50,023 bases of DNA, taken from NCBI GenBank assembly GCA_002722095.1, contig PBKG01000014.1, forward strand, positions 1 through 50,023, read 5' to 3'. Of the stretch, positions 17,257 through 26,275 are shown piece by piece. The notes below the pieces were generated by a model. The model did not search any database. It was not told where the DNA came from and saw only the letters and a list, made by a program, of their open reading frames with translations. Origin of the DNA: Rhodospirillaceae bacterium (GTDB lineage Bacteria > Pseudomonadota > Alphaproteobacteria > UBA8366). Every line of letters begins with the position of its first letter. Position 1 is the stretch's first letter. A program made the position numbers and the translations under genes.

Positions 17257-17643
17257 GTGCGTATGCGATTTCTGTCGCCCAAGAATCATAGTCTGTTGGA
17301 CTATTCGCTGTCTGGCGCAATGATCATGTTCCCACTTTTGCTGAATTTGGGCACACAGTCGCAGGCCGCGCTCTGGCTCTCGATAATTGCCGGAATTTTT
17401 CATGCCGCGTATAGCGCCGCGACCGACTATCCATGCGGTGTTTCACCGGTCATTTCCTATCGCGCCCACCTCCTGATCGACGCCGGTATGTCGATGCTAT
17501 TGATGTCGGCACCATGTGTTTTCGGATTCCCGATGGTGGCGACCGTCTATTATTTCGTGATCGGCGGCCTCGGGCTTCTATTGGCGACTGTCAGCCGCCC
17601 AATTGAAGAGGGCGAATGCCTCGATTGCGTTGCACGGCCCTAA
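17257..17643 (+). CDS. Small membrane protein, SPW-repeat-like
   Basis: A 128-residue integral membrane protein with about four hydrophobic helices. The N-terminal FLSPKNHSLLDYSLSG resembles the SPW-repeat type of small membrane proteins, where SPxxH-x-LDY opens the first helix. The C-terminal tail ends ECLDCVARP, a cysteine pair facing one side of the membrane. A GTG start at 17257 is preferred, 7 bases after GGAGAG; the ATG at 17263 is too far from it. Function unknown. It stands alone between the hydratase and the TauD-type gene. Confidence 0.75.
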   Translation: MRMRFLSPKNHSLLDYSLSGAMIMFPLLLNLGTQSQAALWLSIIAGIFHAAYSAATDYPCGVSPVISYRAHLLIDAGMSMLLMSAPCVFGFPMVATVYYFVIGGLGLLLATVSRPIEEGECLDCVARP

Positions 17644-17739
17644 ATTCGCCGAGCCTTATTGCCAAGGCTGATACTGATCCCTTAGGCTTCGCTTGTTGAA
17701 TTAGTGTTGAATTAGCAATTCGTTGCCTACGGGAGCCCC

Positions 17740-18597
17740 ATGGCTATCAGAATTCGACCTTTGACACCGGCCTTCGGCGCTGAAATTTCCGGTGTGGATT
17801 TGCGCGACCTGGACGAATCGGATTTCGCCGAGATTCGTGACGCGTTCGAGACCTATTCGCTGCTTCTGTTCCCGGCCCAGGATCTCGATGATGACGCGCA
17901 GATTTCATTCAGCGGGCGTTTCGGTCCACTGGAAAAGACCTATCCCAATATCGGCAACAACTTCACCGCTGGCTATGTCGCCTGCATGACCAATCTCGAC
18001 GAGAATGGGGAGTTGTTGAAAGAAGAGGATCCGCGGGTCCAGGTCAGGATAGGACAACGATTTTGGCATACGGACAGTTCGTTCAAGCAGGTGCCGGCGA
18101 CAGCCTCGCTTTTGCATGCGCGAGTATTGCCCCCCGAGGGTGGGGAGACCGAATTCGCTACCATGCGGGCTGCCTACGACAGCTTGCCCGAAGGCCGGCA
18201 GGAAGAATTGGACGGCTTGATTGCCATCCACCACTACGCCTATTCCCGGCGCAATATGGCGGTCGATCTCACCGACAAGAAAACCGACAACGCCTTGCCG
18301 CCGGTACCGCAAGCCCTAATTCGGCAAAACCCCGCGAACGGGCGCAAGAATATTTATGTCAGCGGCCACGCGTCGCACATCCAGGATATGGATCACGGCG
18401 AGGGACGCGCTTTGCTCGATGAATTGATGGAACTTTGCACGCGGTCGGAGTTCACCTATTGCCATAGCTGGTCGGTTGGCGATTTGATTATGTATGACAA
18501 CCGGACCCTGATGCATCGGGCGCGTCCCTATGAGATCACCCGGCACACACGCATTCTGCATCGCACCACTTTGGCCGGCGACGGGCCGACCGTCTAG
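17740..18597 (+). CDS. TauD/TfdA-family Fe(II)/2-oxoglutarate dioxygenase (first)
   Basis: A 285-residue cytoplasmic dioxygenase. The metal triad is visible as His110 and Asp112 (FWHTDSSF) and His259 (NRTLMHRARPYE), with Arg residues at 271 and 275 near HRTT for 2-oxoglutarate. Family members hydroxylate sulfonates, phenoxyacetates or related acids, releasing the side group. A GGGAG ribosome site precedes the ATG. The next gene, 46 bases on, is a beta-hydroxyacid dehydrogenase, so the product could be a hydroxy acid oxidised by that enzyme. Substrate unknown. Confidence 0.93.
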   Translation: MAIRIRPLTPAFGAEISGVDLRDLDESDFAEIRDAFETYSLLLFPAQDLDDDAQISFSGRFGPLEKTYPNIGNNFTAGYVACMTNLDENGELLKEEDPRVQVRIGQRFWHTDSSFKQVPATASLLHARVLPPEGGETEFATMRAAYDSLPEGRQEELDGLIAIHHYAYSRRNMAVDLTDKKTDNALPPVPQALIRQNPANGRKNIYVSGHASHIQDMDHGEGRALLDELMELCTRSEFTYCHSWSVGDLIMYDNRTLMHRARPYEITRHTRILHRTTLAGDGPTV

Positions 18598-18643
18598 GCG
18601 AGAGTACCTGTCCGGTTCAGCATAAAATTACGAGGAGAAGGAA

Positions 18644-19558
18644 ATGGTTTCCGAAGGCGAACTTAGCCCTGTCGGAATGATCGGCCTTGGCATAATGGGC
18701 TCGGCCATGGCTGCAAATCTGCTCAGGGCCGGATTCGCCGTTGTTGGTTACGATGTATCCGAAGAAGCCATAGCGGCGCTGATAGAAACGGGCGGAGATA
18801 AGGCGGCTTCCCCGCATGAAGTTGGCGCCCAATGCCCGGTGGTCATTACCTCGCTGCCGAGTGTCGCGGCTTTTGACGAGGTTCTCACGGGTGAGAACGG
18901 GCTGATTGCAAGCAGTAATGATGGGTTGGTTGTCGTCGACACCTCGACCTTGCCGCTCGAGGCGAAGCAGGCGGGCCATGATGCGCTCGCGGTGGCGGGC
19001 ATCACCTTGCTCGATTGTCCGCTGAGTGGCACCGGCGCCCAGGCACGCACGAAAGATTTAGTGGTGCTCGGCAGTGGAGATACTGCTGCTTTCGAGAAGT
19101 GCCTAGCTGTATTTGAGGGGTTTGCCAGGGCCCACCATTACCTTGGACCCTTCGGCAATGGCAGCAAGATGAAATTCGTCGCCAATCACTTAGTCAATGT
19201 CCACAACGTCGCCGCAGCCGAGGCGATGGTGCTCGGTATGAAGGCAGGTCTCGATGCGCAGTTGATCTACGAGGTGATCCGCGAAGGTGCGGGCAACTCG
19301 CGAATTTTCGAGTTGCGCACGCCGATGATGGTCGCCGGTGTCTATGACGAGGCGACGATGAAGATTGACGTGTGGCAAAAAGATCTCGACGTAATCGGCG
19401 ATTTTGCCAACGCGCTTGAGTGCCCGATCCCACTGTTCGACACCGCTGCTAAACCTTACCGCAAAGCCATGGATCAAGGCCTCGGCGCGATGGATACGGC
19501 CGCTGTTTGCGAAGTGCTGGAGAAATCAGCGGGACTCAACCGGAAGAATCGCGGCTGA
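18644..19558 (+). CDS. NAD(P)-dependent beta-hydroxyacid dehydrogenase
   Basis: A 304-residue enzyme of the 3-hydroxyisobutyrate dehydrogenase / tartronate-semialdehyde reductase family. The Rossmann loop GMIGLGIMGSAMAANLLRAG starts at about residue 8. The substrate loop DCPLSGTGAQA and the catalytic-lysine segment GNGSKMKFVANHL follow in the usual order. A strong AGGAG site precedes the ATG. It is co-directional with the TauD gene and probably in its transcript. It converges with the SMP-30 gene. Confidence 0.93.
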   Translation: MVSEGELSPVGMIGLGIMGSAMAANLLRAGFAVVGYDVSEEAIAALIETGGDKAASPHEVGAQCPVVITSLPSVAAFDEVLTGENGLIASSNDGLVVVDTSTLPLEAKQAGHDALAVAGITLLDCPLSGTGAQARTKDLVVLGSGDTAAFEKCLAVFEGFARAHHYLGPFGNGSKMKFVANHLVNVHNVAAAEAMVLGMKAGLDAQLIYEVIREGAGNSRIFELRTPMMVAGVYDEATMKIDVWQKDLDVIGDFANALECPIPLFDTAAKPYRKAMDQGLGAMDTAAVCEVLEKSAGLNRKNRG

Positions 19559-19589
19559 CCAAAGACTGTCGTCGCTGGCAATCTATCCG

Positions 19590-20492
19590 TTACATATGAG
19601 AGAACATCTTTCGGCCCGGCACGGGCATTTTCGCACGCAATATGCTGCCCGTGCTGGCGTCGGTCATATACAAGTAGCGATTTTCTTCACCGCCATAGGC
19701 CAGATTGGTGATCATGCTGCCGGCGCAGCTTTGGAGGCGATAGACCGGTACGGATTTGCGGTCATAGACCCAGACCACCCCCATGCCGGGATGAGCAACG
19801 CAAAGGTTGCTTTCTTCGTCCATCGCCAGGCCGTCCGGCCCAGGCCCGGGCAGCTGCGCAAAAATTCCTACTTTGGTGACGCCGCCAAGTTCCGTCATCG
19901 GTACTAGCCAAATCGCATTTGTCCGCGTCACCGCGACCAATGCCACCTTTTCGCTGCGGTTCAGAACGATGCCGTTCGGGCTGGGTATAGTATTGAGGAG
20001 CGGGGTCAGTTTGCCGTCGGCCGAGTAGCGGTAGACCAGCCCTGTCGGATCGTGCAGGCCCGTTTGGCCTTGGTCGGTGAAATAAAGGTCGCCGTTGCTG
20101 GCGAAGACGAGATCGTTGACGCCTTTGAAACGTTCCTTGTCGGGCCCTTCGAGAAGGGGTGTCACCGTCCCTTTGTCCGGGTCCAGCAGCATTATGCCTT
20201 GGCGGTGATCGGCGATAAAAATTCGGCCGTCTTTATGAATTTTGAGCCCGTTTGGCTCGCCGTCATAATCGGCGACGAGGTCGAATTCACCGTCTGGTGA
20301 AACGCGGAACACGCGGCCATAGGGGATATCGGTAACGAAAAGGTTTCCCGCGCGGTCAAAGGAAGGGCCTTCAAGGAAGGAGTGGCGCGCAGGCCGTCCA
20401 CCGCTATTCTTACCGCCGGCTTTATGAAATTTCTCCGGCAGCTCGGCGAAGACTTCCGTTTCGATGATTTGCGGTGGTTCGAAATAGCTCAC
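19590..20492 (-). CDS. SMP-30/gluconolactonase family lactonase
   Basis: A 300-residue six-bladed propeller of the SMP-30/gluconolactonase/LRE family, with no signal peptide. Metal-site text is present: the FLEGPSFDRAGNLFVTDIPYG entry blade with its Glu, PNGIVLNRSEK with the Asn, and GPDGLAMDEESNLCVAH with the Asp. These enzymes hydrolyse sugar-acid or other lactones. The start is GTG, 8 bases after AGGAGA. It lies 12 bases downstream of the class III CoA transferase and is likely co-transcribed. Confidence 0.92.
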   Translation of the reverse strand: MSYFEPPQIIETEVFAELPEKFHKAGGKNSGGRPARHSFLEGPSFDRAGNLFVTDIPYGRVFRVSPDGEFDLVADYDGEPNGLKIHKDGRIFIADHRQGIMLLDPDKGTVTPLLEGPDKERFKGVNDLVFASNGDLYFTDQGQTGLHDPTGLVYRYSADGKLTPLLNTIPSPNGIVLNRSEKVALVAVTRTNAIWLVPMTELGGVTKVGIFAQLPGPGPDGLAMDEESNLCVAHPGMGVVWVYDRKSVPVYRLQSCAGSMITNLAYGGEENRYLYMTDASTGSILRAKMPVPGRKMFSHM

Positions 20493-20504
20493 GGGGAATT
20501 TCTC

Positions 20505-21710
20505 CTAGATAATGCCGTCGTCGCGCAACGCGGCAATTGCCTGCTGATCGTAGCCAAGGGATTCCAAAACGTCATCAGTGTGCTCACCGAGTCGTGGCGG
20601 GGGCGTGCTGGCTGGCACCGGTTCGTCGATTAGCCGATACCCGCGTGTCGCGACGGTCGCGCCTTGATCGGTGCCGGGAACACTATCGAAACTTTCCAAA
20701 ATTCCTCGAGCATCGGTGTGGGCGTGGCGGAGAATTTCCGGCACTGTGTAAATCTGCGCTGCGGGAATTCCGGCCGCGGACAATAACTCCTCCCACTCGG
20801 CGCTGGTTTTGGTCGCAAGCACGGGGATCAACTCGGCCCGCAGCGCGTTCTTATTTTTGAAGCGCTCGTCCCGGTCAGCAAAAAGCTCGTGTGACTTGAG
20901 GTCCGGTCGATCAATCGCGTCGCATAGCATTTCGAACTGCTTTTGTTCGTTGTTTACGATGTTGATCTGGCCGTCTTTGGTCGGGAACGAGCCCGACGGG
21001 GCGGCGGAGTGGCTCTCGTTGCCGAGCCGTTGCGGATCGTTACCTGCATTCAGATGATTCGAAACCACCCAGCTCGCCATAGACGTTAGAGTCGCGTCCA
21101 GCATGGATACATCGATAAAGGCACCCTCGCCGGTCTGGCGCTGACGAAACAAAGCGGCGGTAACCGCGAAGGCGGCGGTCATCGCGCCCATCGCATCGCA
21201 GGCGGTATAGCCCGCACGATAAGGATCTCCCTCCTCTGGGCCGGTGAGGCTCATAAGCCCGGAATAGCCTTGGATGATTTGGTCGTAGGCGGGCCGTGCC
21301 GCAAGCGGGCCGTCTTGGCCAAAACCGGAGACGGCGCAATAGATCAACCCTGGCTGGATCGCTTTCAGGTCTTCAAAGCCGAGCCCGAGCCGGGCCATGA
21401 CGCCAGGCCGGAAATTTTCGAATACGACATCCGCGTCCTCGGTGAGACGCTTGAAGATATCGCGGCCGGTTTCGTGCTGCAGGTTAAGCGTGATCGATTT
21501 CTTACCGGCATTCATGGCGAGATACGAGACGCCCATCCCGATCTGTCCACGGGCCGGGTCCATACCCATCTTGCGAGATAGGTCGCCGGTGCCGGGCCGT
21601 TCCACTTTGGTCACGTCGGCGCCCATCAGGGCCAGTTGATAGGTGCAAAGCGGACCTGCAATGATATTCGACAGGTCGAGGATTTTGACGCCGTGCAATA
21701 GATTCGTCAT
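20505..21710 (-). CDS. CaiB/BaiF (class III) CoA transferase, second copy
   Basis: A 401-residue class III CoA transferase, distinct in sequence from the one at 1174-2400. It opens LHGVKILDLSNIIAGPLCTYQLALMGADVTKVERP (given in two parts here: VKILDLSNIIAGP and GADVTKVERPG). The predicted catalytic Asp172 lies in AGYTACDAMGAM. It shares an operon with the SMP-30 lactonase downstream, and is divergent from the MmgE/PrpD gene across 85 bases. It would activate a carboxylic acid as its CoA ester; the acid is not known. Confidence 0.93.
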   Translation of the reverse strand: MTNLLHGVKILDLSNIIAGPLCTYQLALMGADVTKVERPGTGDLSRKMGMDPARGQIGMGVSYLAMNAGKKSITLNLQHETGRDIFKRLTEDADVVFENFRPGVMARLGLGFEDLKAIQPGLIYCAVSGFGQDGPLAARPAYDQIIQGYSGLMSLTGPEEGDPYRAGYTACDAMGAMTAAFAVTAALFRQRQTGEGAFIDVSMLDATLTSMASWVVSNHLNAGNDPQRLGNESHSAAPSGSFPTKDGQINIVNNEQKQFEMLCDAIDRPDLKSHELFADRDERFKNKNALRAELIPVLATKTSAEWEELLSAAGIPAAQIYTVPEILRHAHTDARGILESFDSVPGTDQGATVATRGYRLIDEPVPASTPPPRLGEHTDDVLESLGYDQQAIAALRDDGII

Positions 21711-21795
21711 TGCTCACTCGCAATATTGGGAAAGCGGGCCTTTATAGGCCGAATGAATAAATGGTGTAAATTCAGCCGCGAAAGGGAGCAACCAT

Positions 21796-23199
21796 ATGGC
21801 AATCAGCGACGACAGGCCCGATCCGGAACTGGGGGCAATCGCCGAATATGTAACCGATACCCAAATCACGAGCGATTTAGCGTTTGAAATGGCGCATCTC
21901 GCATTGTTCGATTTCCTGGGCTGTGCATTGAAGGCGTTGGACGAGACCGGTTGCCGCGAGGCGATAAAGCCGATCGTGCCGGAGGCGGTAATTCCCAATG
22001 GAGCCAGGGTGCCCGGTACCTCTTACGAGTTTGATCCCGCGACCGCGGCTTTTGCCATTGGCACTATGGGGCGGTGGCTGGATTTTAACGACAGCTGGTT
22101 CGGCAAGGGTGGTGGGCATCCGTCCGACATGTGGGGCGCGATCCTCGGTGTCGGCGATTATCTTGCGCGTCGTGGTGAAAAACTGGCGATGGGGACCTTG
22201 CTCGAACTCGGTATCAAGGCATACGAGATTATGGGTCTCCATCTTAGCGAAAATGAATTCGGACCCTATGACTACACCGCCCCTCTAAAGGCGGCGACCG
22301 CAGCGGTCACCTGCCGGTTGATGGGTGGCGGGAAGGCGGAGATCGTCAATGCGTTGTCGCAAGGCTGGGCCGATGGCCAACCACTTCGCATTTACCGGCA
22401 TCCCTACACCACGCCGCGCAAGAATTGGGGTTCGCCCGATGCGGCCGCACGTGGGGTCTGGCACGCATTTAGAGCGGTGGCCGGCGAGGACGGGTTTCCG
22501 AAAGTGCTGTCGGTATCGGATGTGGGGTTGATCGATGCGGAGCAGAAAGGCGTGCCGTTCTCCTATTCGAAGCCCTATGGCAGCCATGTGATGGAAAATA
22601 TTTTGTTCAAGGTCTATCCGGCCCAGTTTCGGGCTCAAACGGCGATGGAAGCGGTCATTGCATTGCATGAAGAAGTTTCCGCCCGGCTCGACGAGGTCGA
22701 ACGTATCGACGTCTATACCCATGAGCGCGCACTCCGCACCGTCGACAAGCGAGGCCCACTCACGTCCGCGTCCGAGCGCGATCACTGCATGCAATACATC
22801 GTCGCGGTCGGCCTCATTCACGGCTATCTCGAATACAGCCACTATCACGACGAAACGGCAGCGGATCCGAGAGTCGATGCGCTCCGCGAAAAGATCGAGC
22901 TTCACGAGCGCCCGGCCTATTCGTCCGGGTTTGCCGACCCCGAAATCCGCACCGATGCCAGCGCCCTCCAGGTTTTCTTTGTCGATGGGACTAAAACCGA
23001 GGAAGCGGAAGTACTCTATCCGCTGGGCGACCGGCGACGGCGCGAGGTGGCAGGCCCTGTGTTGGCGGAAAAGTTCCGGCGTAATCTGGCAGGCCGGTGG
23101 ACCGGATCGAATGAGGAGCGAATCCTCTCCCTATTCGATGATCCCGAAAAATTCAAAGCGCTCGATGTCAATGAATTCATGGGCGCGCTCGTGGTCTGA
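21796..23199 (+). CDS. MmgE/PrpD-family protein (first)
   Basis: A 467-residue member of the 2-methylcitrate dehydratase (PrpD) / MmgE family. Typical text: LALFDFLGCALKAL near residue 35, RWLDFNDSWFGKGGGHPSDMWGAIL for the active-site region (residues 92-116, cited in parts), and KPYGSHVMENILFKVYPAQFRAQ. PrpD dehydrates 2-methylcitrate, but many relatives act on other hydroxy-tricarboxylates such as aconitate or itaconate analogues. A GGGAGC site precedes the ATG. A TauD-type gene follows after 48 bases. Confidence 0.92.
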   Translation: MAISDDRPDPELGAIAEYVTDTQITSDLAFEMAHLALFDFLGCALKALDETGCREAIKPIVPEAVIPNGARVPGTSYEFDPATAAFAIGTMGRWLDFNDSWFGKGGGHPSDMWGAILGVGDYLARRGEKLAMGTLLELGIKAYEIMGLHLSENEFGPYDYTAPLKAATAAVTCRLMGGGKAEIVNALSQGWADGQPLRIYRHPYTTPRKNWGSPDAAARGVWHAFRAVAGEDGFPKVLSVSDVGLIDAEQKGVPFSYSKPYGSHVMENILFKVYPAQFRAQTAMEAVIALHEEVSARLDEVERIDVYTHERALRTVDKRGPLTSASERDHCMQYIVAVGLIHGYLEYSHYHDETAADPRVDALREKIELHERPAYSSGFADPEIRTDASALQVFFVDGTKTEEAEVLYPLGDRRRREVAGPVLAEKFRRNLAGRWTGSNEERILSLFDDPEKFKALDVNEFMGALVV

Positions 23200-23247
23200 A
23201 TTTTCTCTCCTTGTGCTAAACTCATTAGGGCGAAGAGGGAGATTGTC

Positions 23248-24264
23248 ATGGCGATGTTGAAGCGGCCGGTGAAAGACCGATCCGTCTGGTACGGAACGGA
23301 CTTCACCGATGATGACTCGTGGATCGAGACCTTAAACAATAAAGAGCTGGCAGAGATCGGTTCGGCGCTCGCGGCGGTCGAGACCAAAGGCCTCGGTCTT
23401 GGAGAGTTTAGTCGCGAAGACTTTCTTTTGCCCACGCTCGGGCGTCGTCTCGAAAAAATCATCGAGGAGTTGGAAGAGGGGCGGGGTTTCGTGTTGCTCC
23501 GGGGGTTACCGGTCGAGAAATACAGCCTCGATCAAATGCGGCTGATTTATTGGGGTATAGGTAGTTATTTCGGCCGCGCGGTGGCCCAGAACAACCAAGG
23601 CTACATCATCGCCAACGTGAAGAATCTGGGTGTGGATTATTCCAAACCCGAGGGCCGCGGCTATACCTCGAACGCCAATTTACGTTTTCACAATGACGGC
23701 ACGGACGTTGTGGCGTTGCTATGTTGGCGCCGGCCGAAATTCGGCGGCACCAGCATCATTGCCAGCGCGAGCGCAATCTACAATCAGGTGCTCGAGGACA
23801 AGCCGCAATATTTGGAGGAGCTATATAAAGGCTATCGCTATTTTCTGCGTGGCGAAGGGGCCTCCGACGATCCCAATGAAATCACGGTCGCCGAGTTGCC
23901 GATCTTTAGCTACTACAAGGATAAGCTCTCGACCCGTTTTAATCCGAAAATGATCCTCGGCGCGGAGCAAAAGTCCGGCGTCATGCTGGAGCCGGTTCAG
24001 TGGGAGGCTATTCAATATATAGAGGCCCTCGCAGCGAGCCCCGAGTTCCGCCATAGCATGGCCTTGCAGCCCGGTGACATCCAGTTCCTAAACAATCATT
24101 GCACTTATCATTCGCGCGAGGCCTTCGTCGATGGCGAAAATGAGAATGAAATCCGTCATCTCCTGCGTCTTTGGCTCTACTTATATGATGGCCGCGAGCT
24201 CGCCCCTGGCTTTGGCAACCGATACAACACCGGCGAGGGCGGCGGGATGGCGGTAAAAAACTAG
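23248..24264 (+). CDS. TauD/TfdA-family dioxygenase (second)
   Basis: A 338-residue Fe(II)/2-oxoglutarate oxygenase. The metal motif is His148 and Asp150 (LRFHNDGTD). Further motifs are GRGFVLLRGLPVEKYS near residue 80 and the C-terminal FLNNHCTYHSREAF with the distal His, then HLLRLWLYL with the 2-oxoglutarate Arg. It is closer to the gamma-butyrobetaine / clavaminate-like TauD branch than to the other two copies. It follows the MmgE/PrpD gene by 48 bases with its own GGGAG site, so the two form an operon. Confidence 0.92.
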   Translation: MAMLKRPVKDRSVWYGTDFTDDDSWIETLNNKELAEIGSALAAVETKGLGLGEFSREDFLLPTLGRRLEKIIEELEEGRGFVLLRGLPVEKYSLDQMRLIYWGIGSYFGRAVAQNNQGYIIANVKNLGVDYSKPEGRGYTSNANLRFHNDGTDVVALLCWRRPKFGGTSIIASASAIYNQVLEDKPQYLEELYKGYRYFLRGEGASDDPNEITVAELPIFSYYKDKLSTRFNPKMILGAEQKSGVMLEPVQWEAIQYIEALAASPEFRHSMALQPGDIQFLNNHCTYHSREAFVDGENENEIRHLLRLWLYLYDGRELAPGFGNRYNTGEGGGMAVKN

Positions 24265-24276
24265 AGGCGCCGATTG

Positions 24277-25380
24277 CTATTTCAGGAAATGCTTTCGTGC
24301 ATTTTCGAAGGCGATCATTTTCGCCGTCTTGGAGTCGAGCACCGATAGCAATCGTCGCATATGGCGTACGCGCTTGGCGTATTTGGCGATCGGGAATCGT
24401 TTGCGACCGGGCTTGGCGTCGATGCCGACGAAAAACCGGGTTGGCATGTCTTCGAACAGCTTGGCCCAATCCTGGTAAAGATTGACCTTTTCGTCGACGA
24501 TCTTGCCGAGTTTGGCCCAATTGTTTTTGCGCCGTGCTTTCACGTTCATATAAAGGTTGGGATAGCGCTTTAGCATCCGGCGCGCGTTGATCGCCCGCGT
24601 CATGCCCGTATGCGAAAGAATGATTTTCAGGTTTGGATGGCGCTGATAGATGGCTTCAAGCCCACCGAATACTTCGTCTTCGTAAGAGGTCCCCAACTCC
24701 GGATCGATCGGTTCGGAATGAAGAAAAAGCCAGGCTTTCTTTCGGGCGACAATATCGATGACTTTCAAAAAGGGCTCGAATGCCGCCGGAACATGCAATC
24801 TCGATTGGCGCGGGTGTTTCTTGAAATGGTGCGTTGCGACTTCGCCGATACCCACACATCCATCATCGAGATCGTTCTCCACTCGATCCAAAATACGTCG
24901 CAAAGCACGTTCGTTGTATTTGGTTTCATGGGCCCGATGCATCCAGAAGGTAATGTAGTCGGCGCCGCAAAATCGGCGGAGACGGCCTCCGCTGATGGCC
25001 TCCATTTTGCGGTAGAGGATCGCATCATGGGCTTTCGATCGCCGCCTGCCCGAATTCGGAGTTGGGCTGATGAAACCATGGGTGATGTTCTGATCTTGAA
25101 TCATCTTCCACAAGTCGCGCTGAAAATTCTTCAGCACTTCGCCCGTGACACGAAATCGCGGGTGGATCAAAACATCGAAGATCGGTCCCGAATATTCTCT
25201 GTTGTTGTGCTTGCGGACAGGTCGGTCGAGCCGGTCGGCGCCGTAAACGACTTCGAATCCCGGCTTCGGCAATTCGATGTGCGGCGAATAGCTGCGCTCT
25301 TTCTGAGCCAGCGCACCGCCGGCCGCAGCCAATGCCAGGCAAAAGAAAAAGGGGCCGGAAAGCCCCTTTAACCGTATCAT
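24277..25380 (-). CDS. Exported amidohydrolase-family (amidohydrolase 2-like) protein
   Basis: A 367-residue protein with a signal peptide (residues 1-25, hydrophobic FFFCLALAAAGG, cleavage ALA-Q). The body fits the metal-dependent amidohydrolase 2 (TIM-barrel) fold: WLFLHSEP, EAIYQRHPNLKIILSHTGM and FVGIDAKPG hold the expected His and Asp ligands. An N-terminal HxH metal pair is not obvious, which is unusual. Start at 25380 is chosen for the signal peptide; the frame extends further up but overlaps the peroxiredoxin gene. It lies 4 bases after that gene, so they are co-transcribed. Substrate unknown. Confidence 0.8.
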   Translation of the reverse strand: MIRLKGLSGPFFFCLALAAAGGALAQKERSYSPHIELPKPGFEVVYGADRLDRPVRKHNNREYSGPIFDVLIHPRFRVTGEVLKNFQRDLWKMIQDQNITHGFISPTPNSGRRRSKAHDAILYRKMEAISGGRLRRFCGADYITFWMHRAHETKYNERALRRILDRVENDLDDGCVGIGEVATHHFKKHPRQSRLHVPAAFEPFLKVIDIVARKKAWLFLHSEPIDPELGTSYEDEVFGGLEAIYQRHPNLKIILSHTGMTRAINARRMLKRYPNLYMNVKARRKNNWAKLGKIVDEKVNLYQDWAKLFEDMPTRFFVGIDAKPGRKRFPIAKYAKRVRHMRRLLSVLDSKTAKMIAFENARKHFLK

Positions 25381-25384
25381 ATCT

Positions 25385-26047
25385 TTAGTCCTGCGGTTGC
25401 GGGACAGTTCGAATATAGGGCAGAGGGCCGCCCCAGCCATCGGGATATTTCTTCTTCGCATCCTCATCGGAAATTGCGGGCACAATGATAACGTCCTCGC
25501 CATGAGTCCAGTTCACCGGCGTTGCTACCTGATGTTTGGCTGTGAGCTGGATTGAATCGAGCGCGCGGAGGATTTCATTGAAATTTCGTCCCGTGCTCAT
25601 CGGATAGGTGAGGACCAGCTTGATTGCCTTGTCGGGCCCGACAACGAACACACTGCGAACGGTTTGGTTGTCGACCGGCGTGCGCCCTTCCGAGCTGTCG
25701 CCCGCGTCCGCCGGCAGCATGCCGAACAGTTTCGCGACTTTCAGCTCGCTGTCGCCGATCAGCGGATAGTTGGGTGCATGACCAGTGGCGGCTTCGATAT
25801 CCTTCGACCATTTGACGTGATCGTCGACCGGATCGACGCTCAAGCCGATGATTTTGCAATTGCGTTTCTCGAATTCCGGTTTGAGGCCCGCCATGAAGCC
25901 CAATTCGGTGGTGCAGACCGGGGTGAAATCCTTCGGGTGAGAAAAGATCACTGCCCAGCCGTCGCCAATCCAATCATGGAATTTGATCGGACCTTCGGTG
26001 GTGTCGATTTCAAAATCGGGAACGGTATTTCCGATAGTCAATGACAT
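25385..26047 (-). CDS. 1-Cys peroxiredoxin (Prx6 type)
   Basis: A 220-residue peroxiredoxin that reduces peroxides in the cytoplasm. The active site is HPKDFTPVCTTE with the peroxidatic Cys45 and Thr42. The C-terminal WTHGEDVIIVPAISDEDAKKKYPDGW region (cited in parts: GEDVIIVPAISDEDAKKKYP) is diagnostic of the Prx6 / 1-Cys class. A second Cys near residue 74 is not at a resolving position. A GGGAG site precedes the ATG. It is the first gene of a two-gene operon with the exported amidohydrolase and divergent from the TctC gene. Confidence 0.95.
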   Translation of the reverse strand: MSLTIGNTVPDFEIDTTEGPIKFHDWIGDGWAVIFSHPKDFTPVCTTELGFMAGLKPEFEKRNCKIIGLSVDPVDDHVKWSKDIEAATGHAPNYPLIGDSELKVAKLFGMLPADAGDSSEGRTPVDNQTVRSVFVVGPDKAIKLVLTYPMSTGRNFNEILRALDSIQLTAKHQVATPVNWTHGEDVIIVPAISDEDAKKKYPDGWGGPLPYIRTVPQPQD

Positions 26048-26275
26048 GATTTGTACTCCCTGAAAGCATTTTCCGGCGTATCGCCGTTTGAAAAGAGACT
26101 ATGCTTTTGCACGAAATTTACAAGTAACGTTGGATGATTTTTGACCAGCAGCTCGAGTCGGAAAAACTGGTAAATGGTAAGAGTATGGGTAGTATGCTCG
26201 CCTGACTTCAGCAAAATGGTAACCCTTTTTTTAAGAACGACACTTATGAGTCAGAGTGTTAGGGAGGAAATTGAA

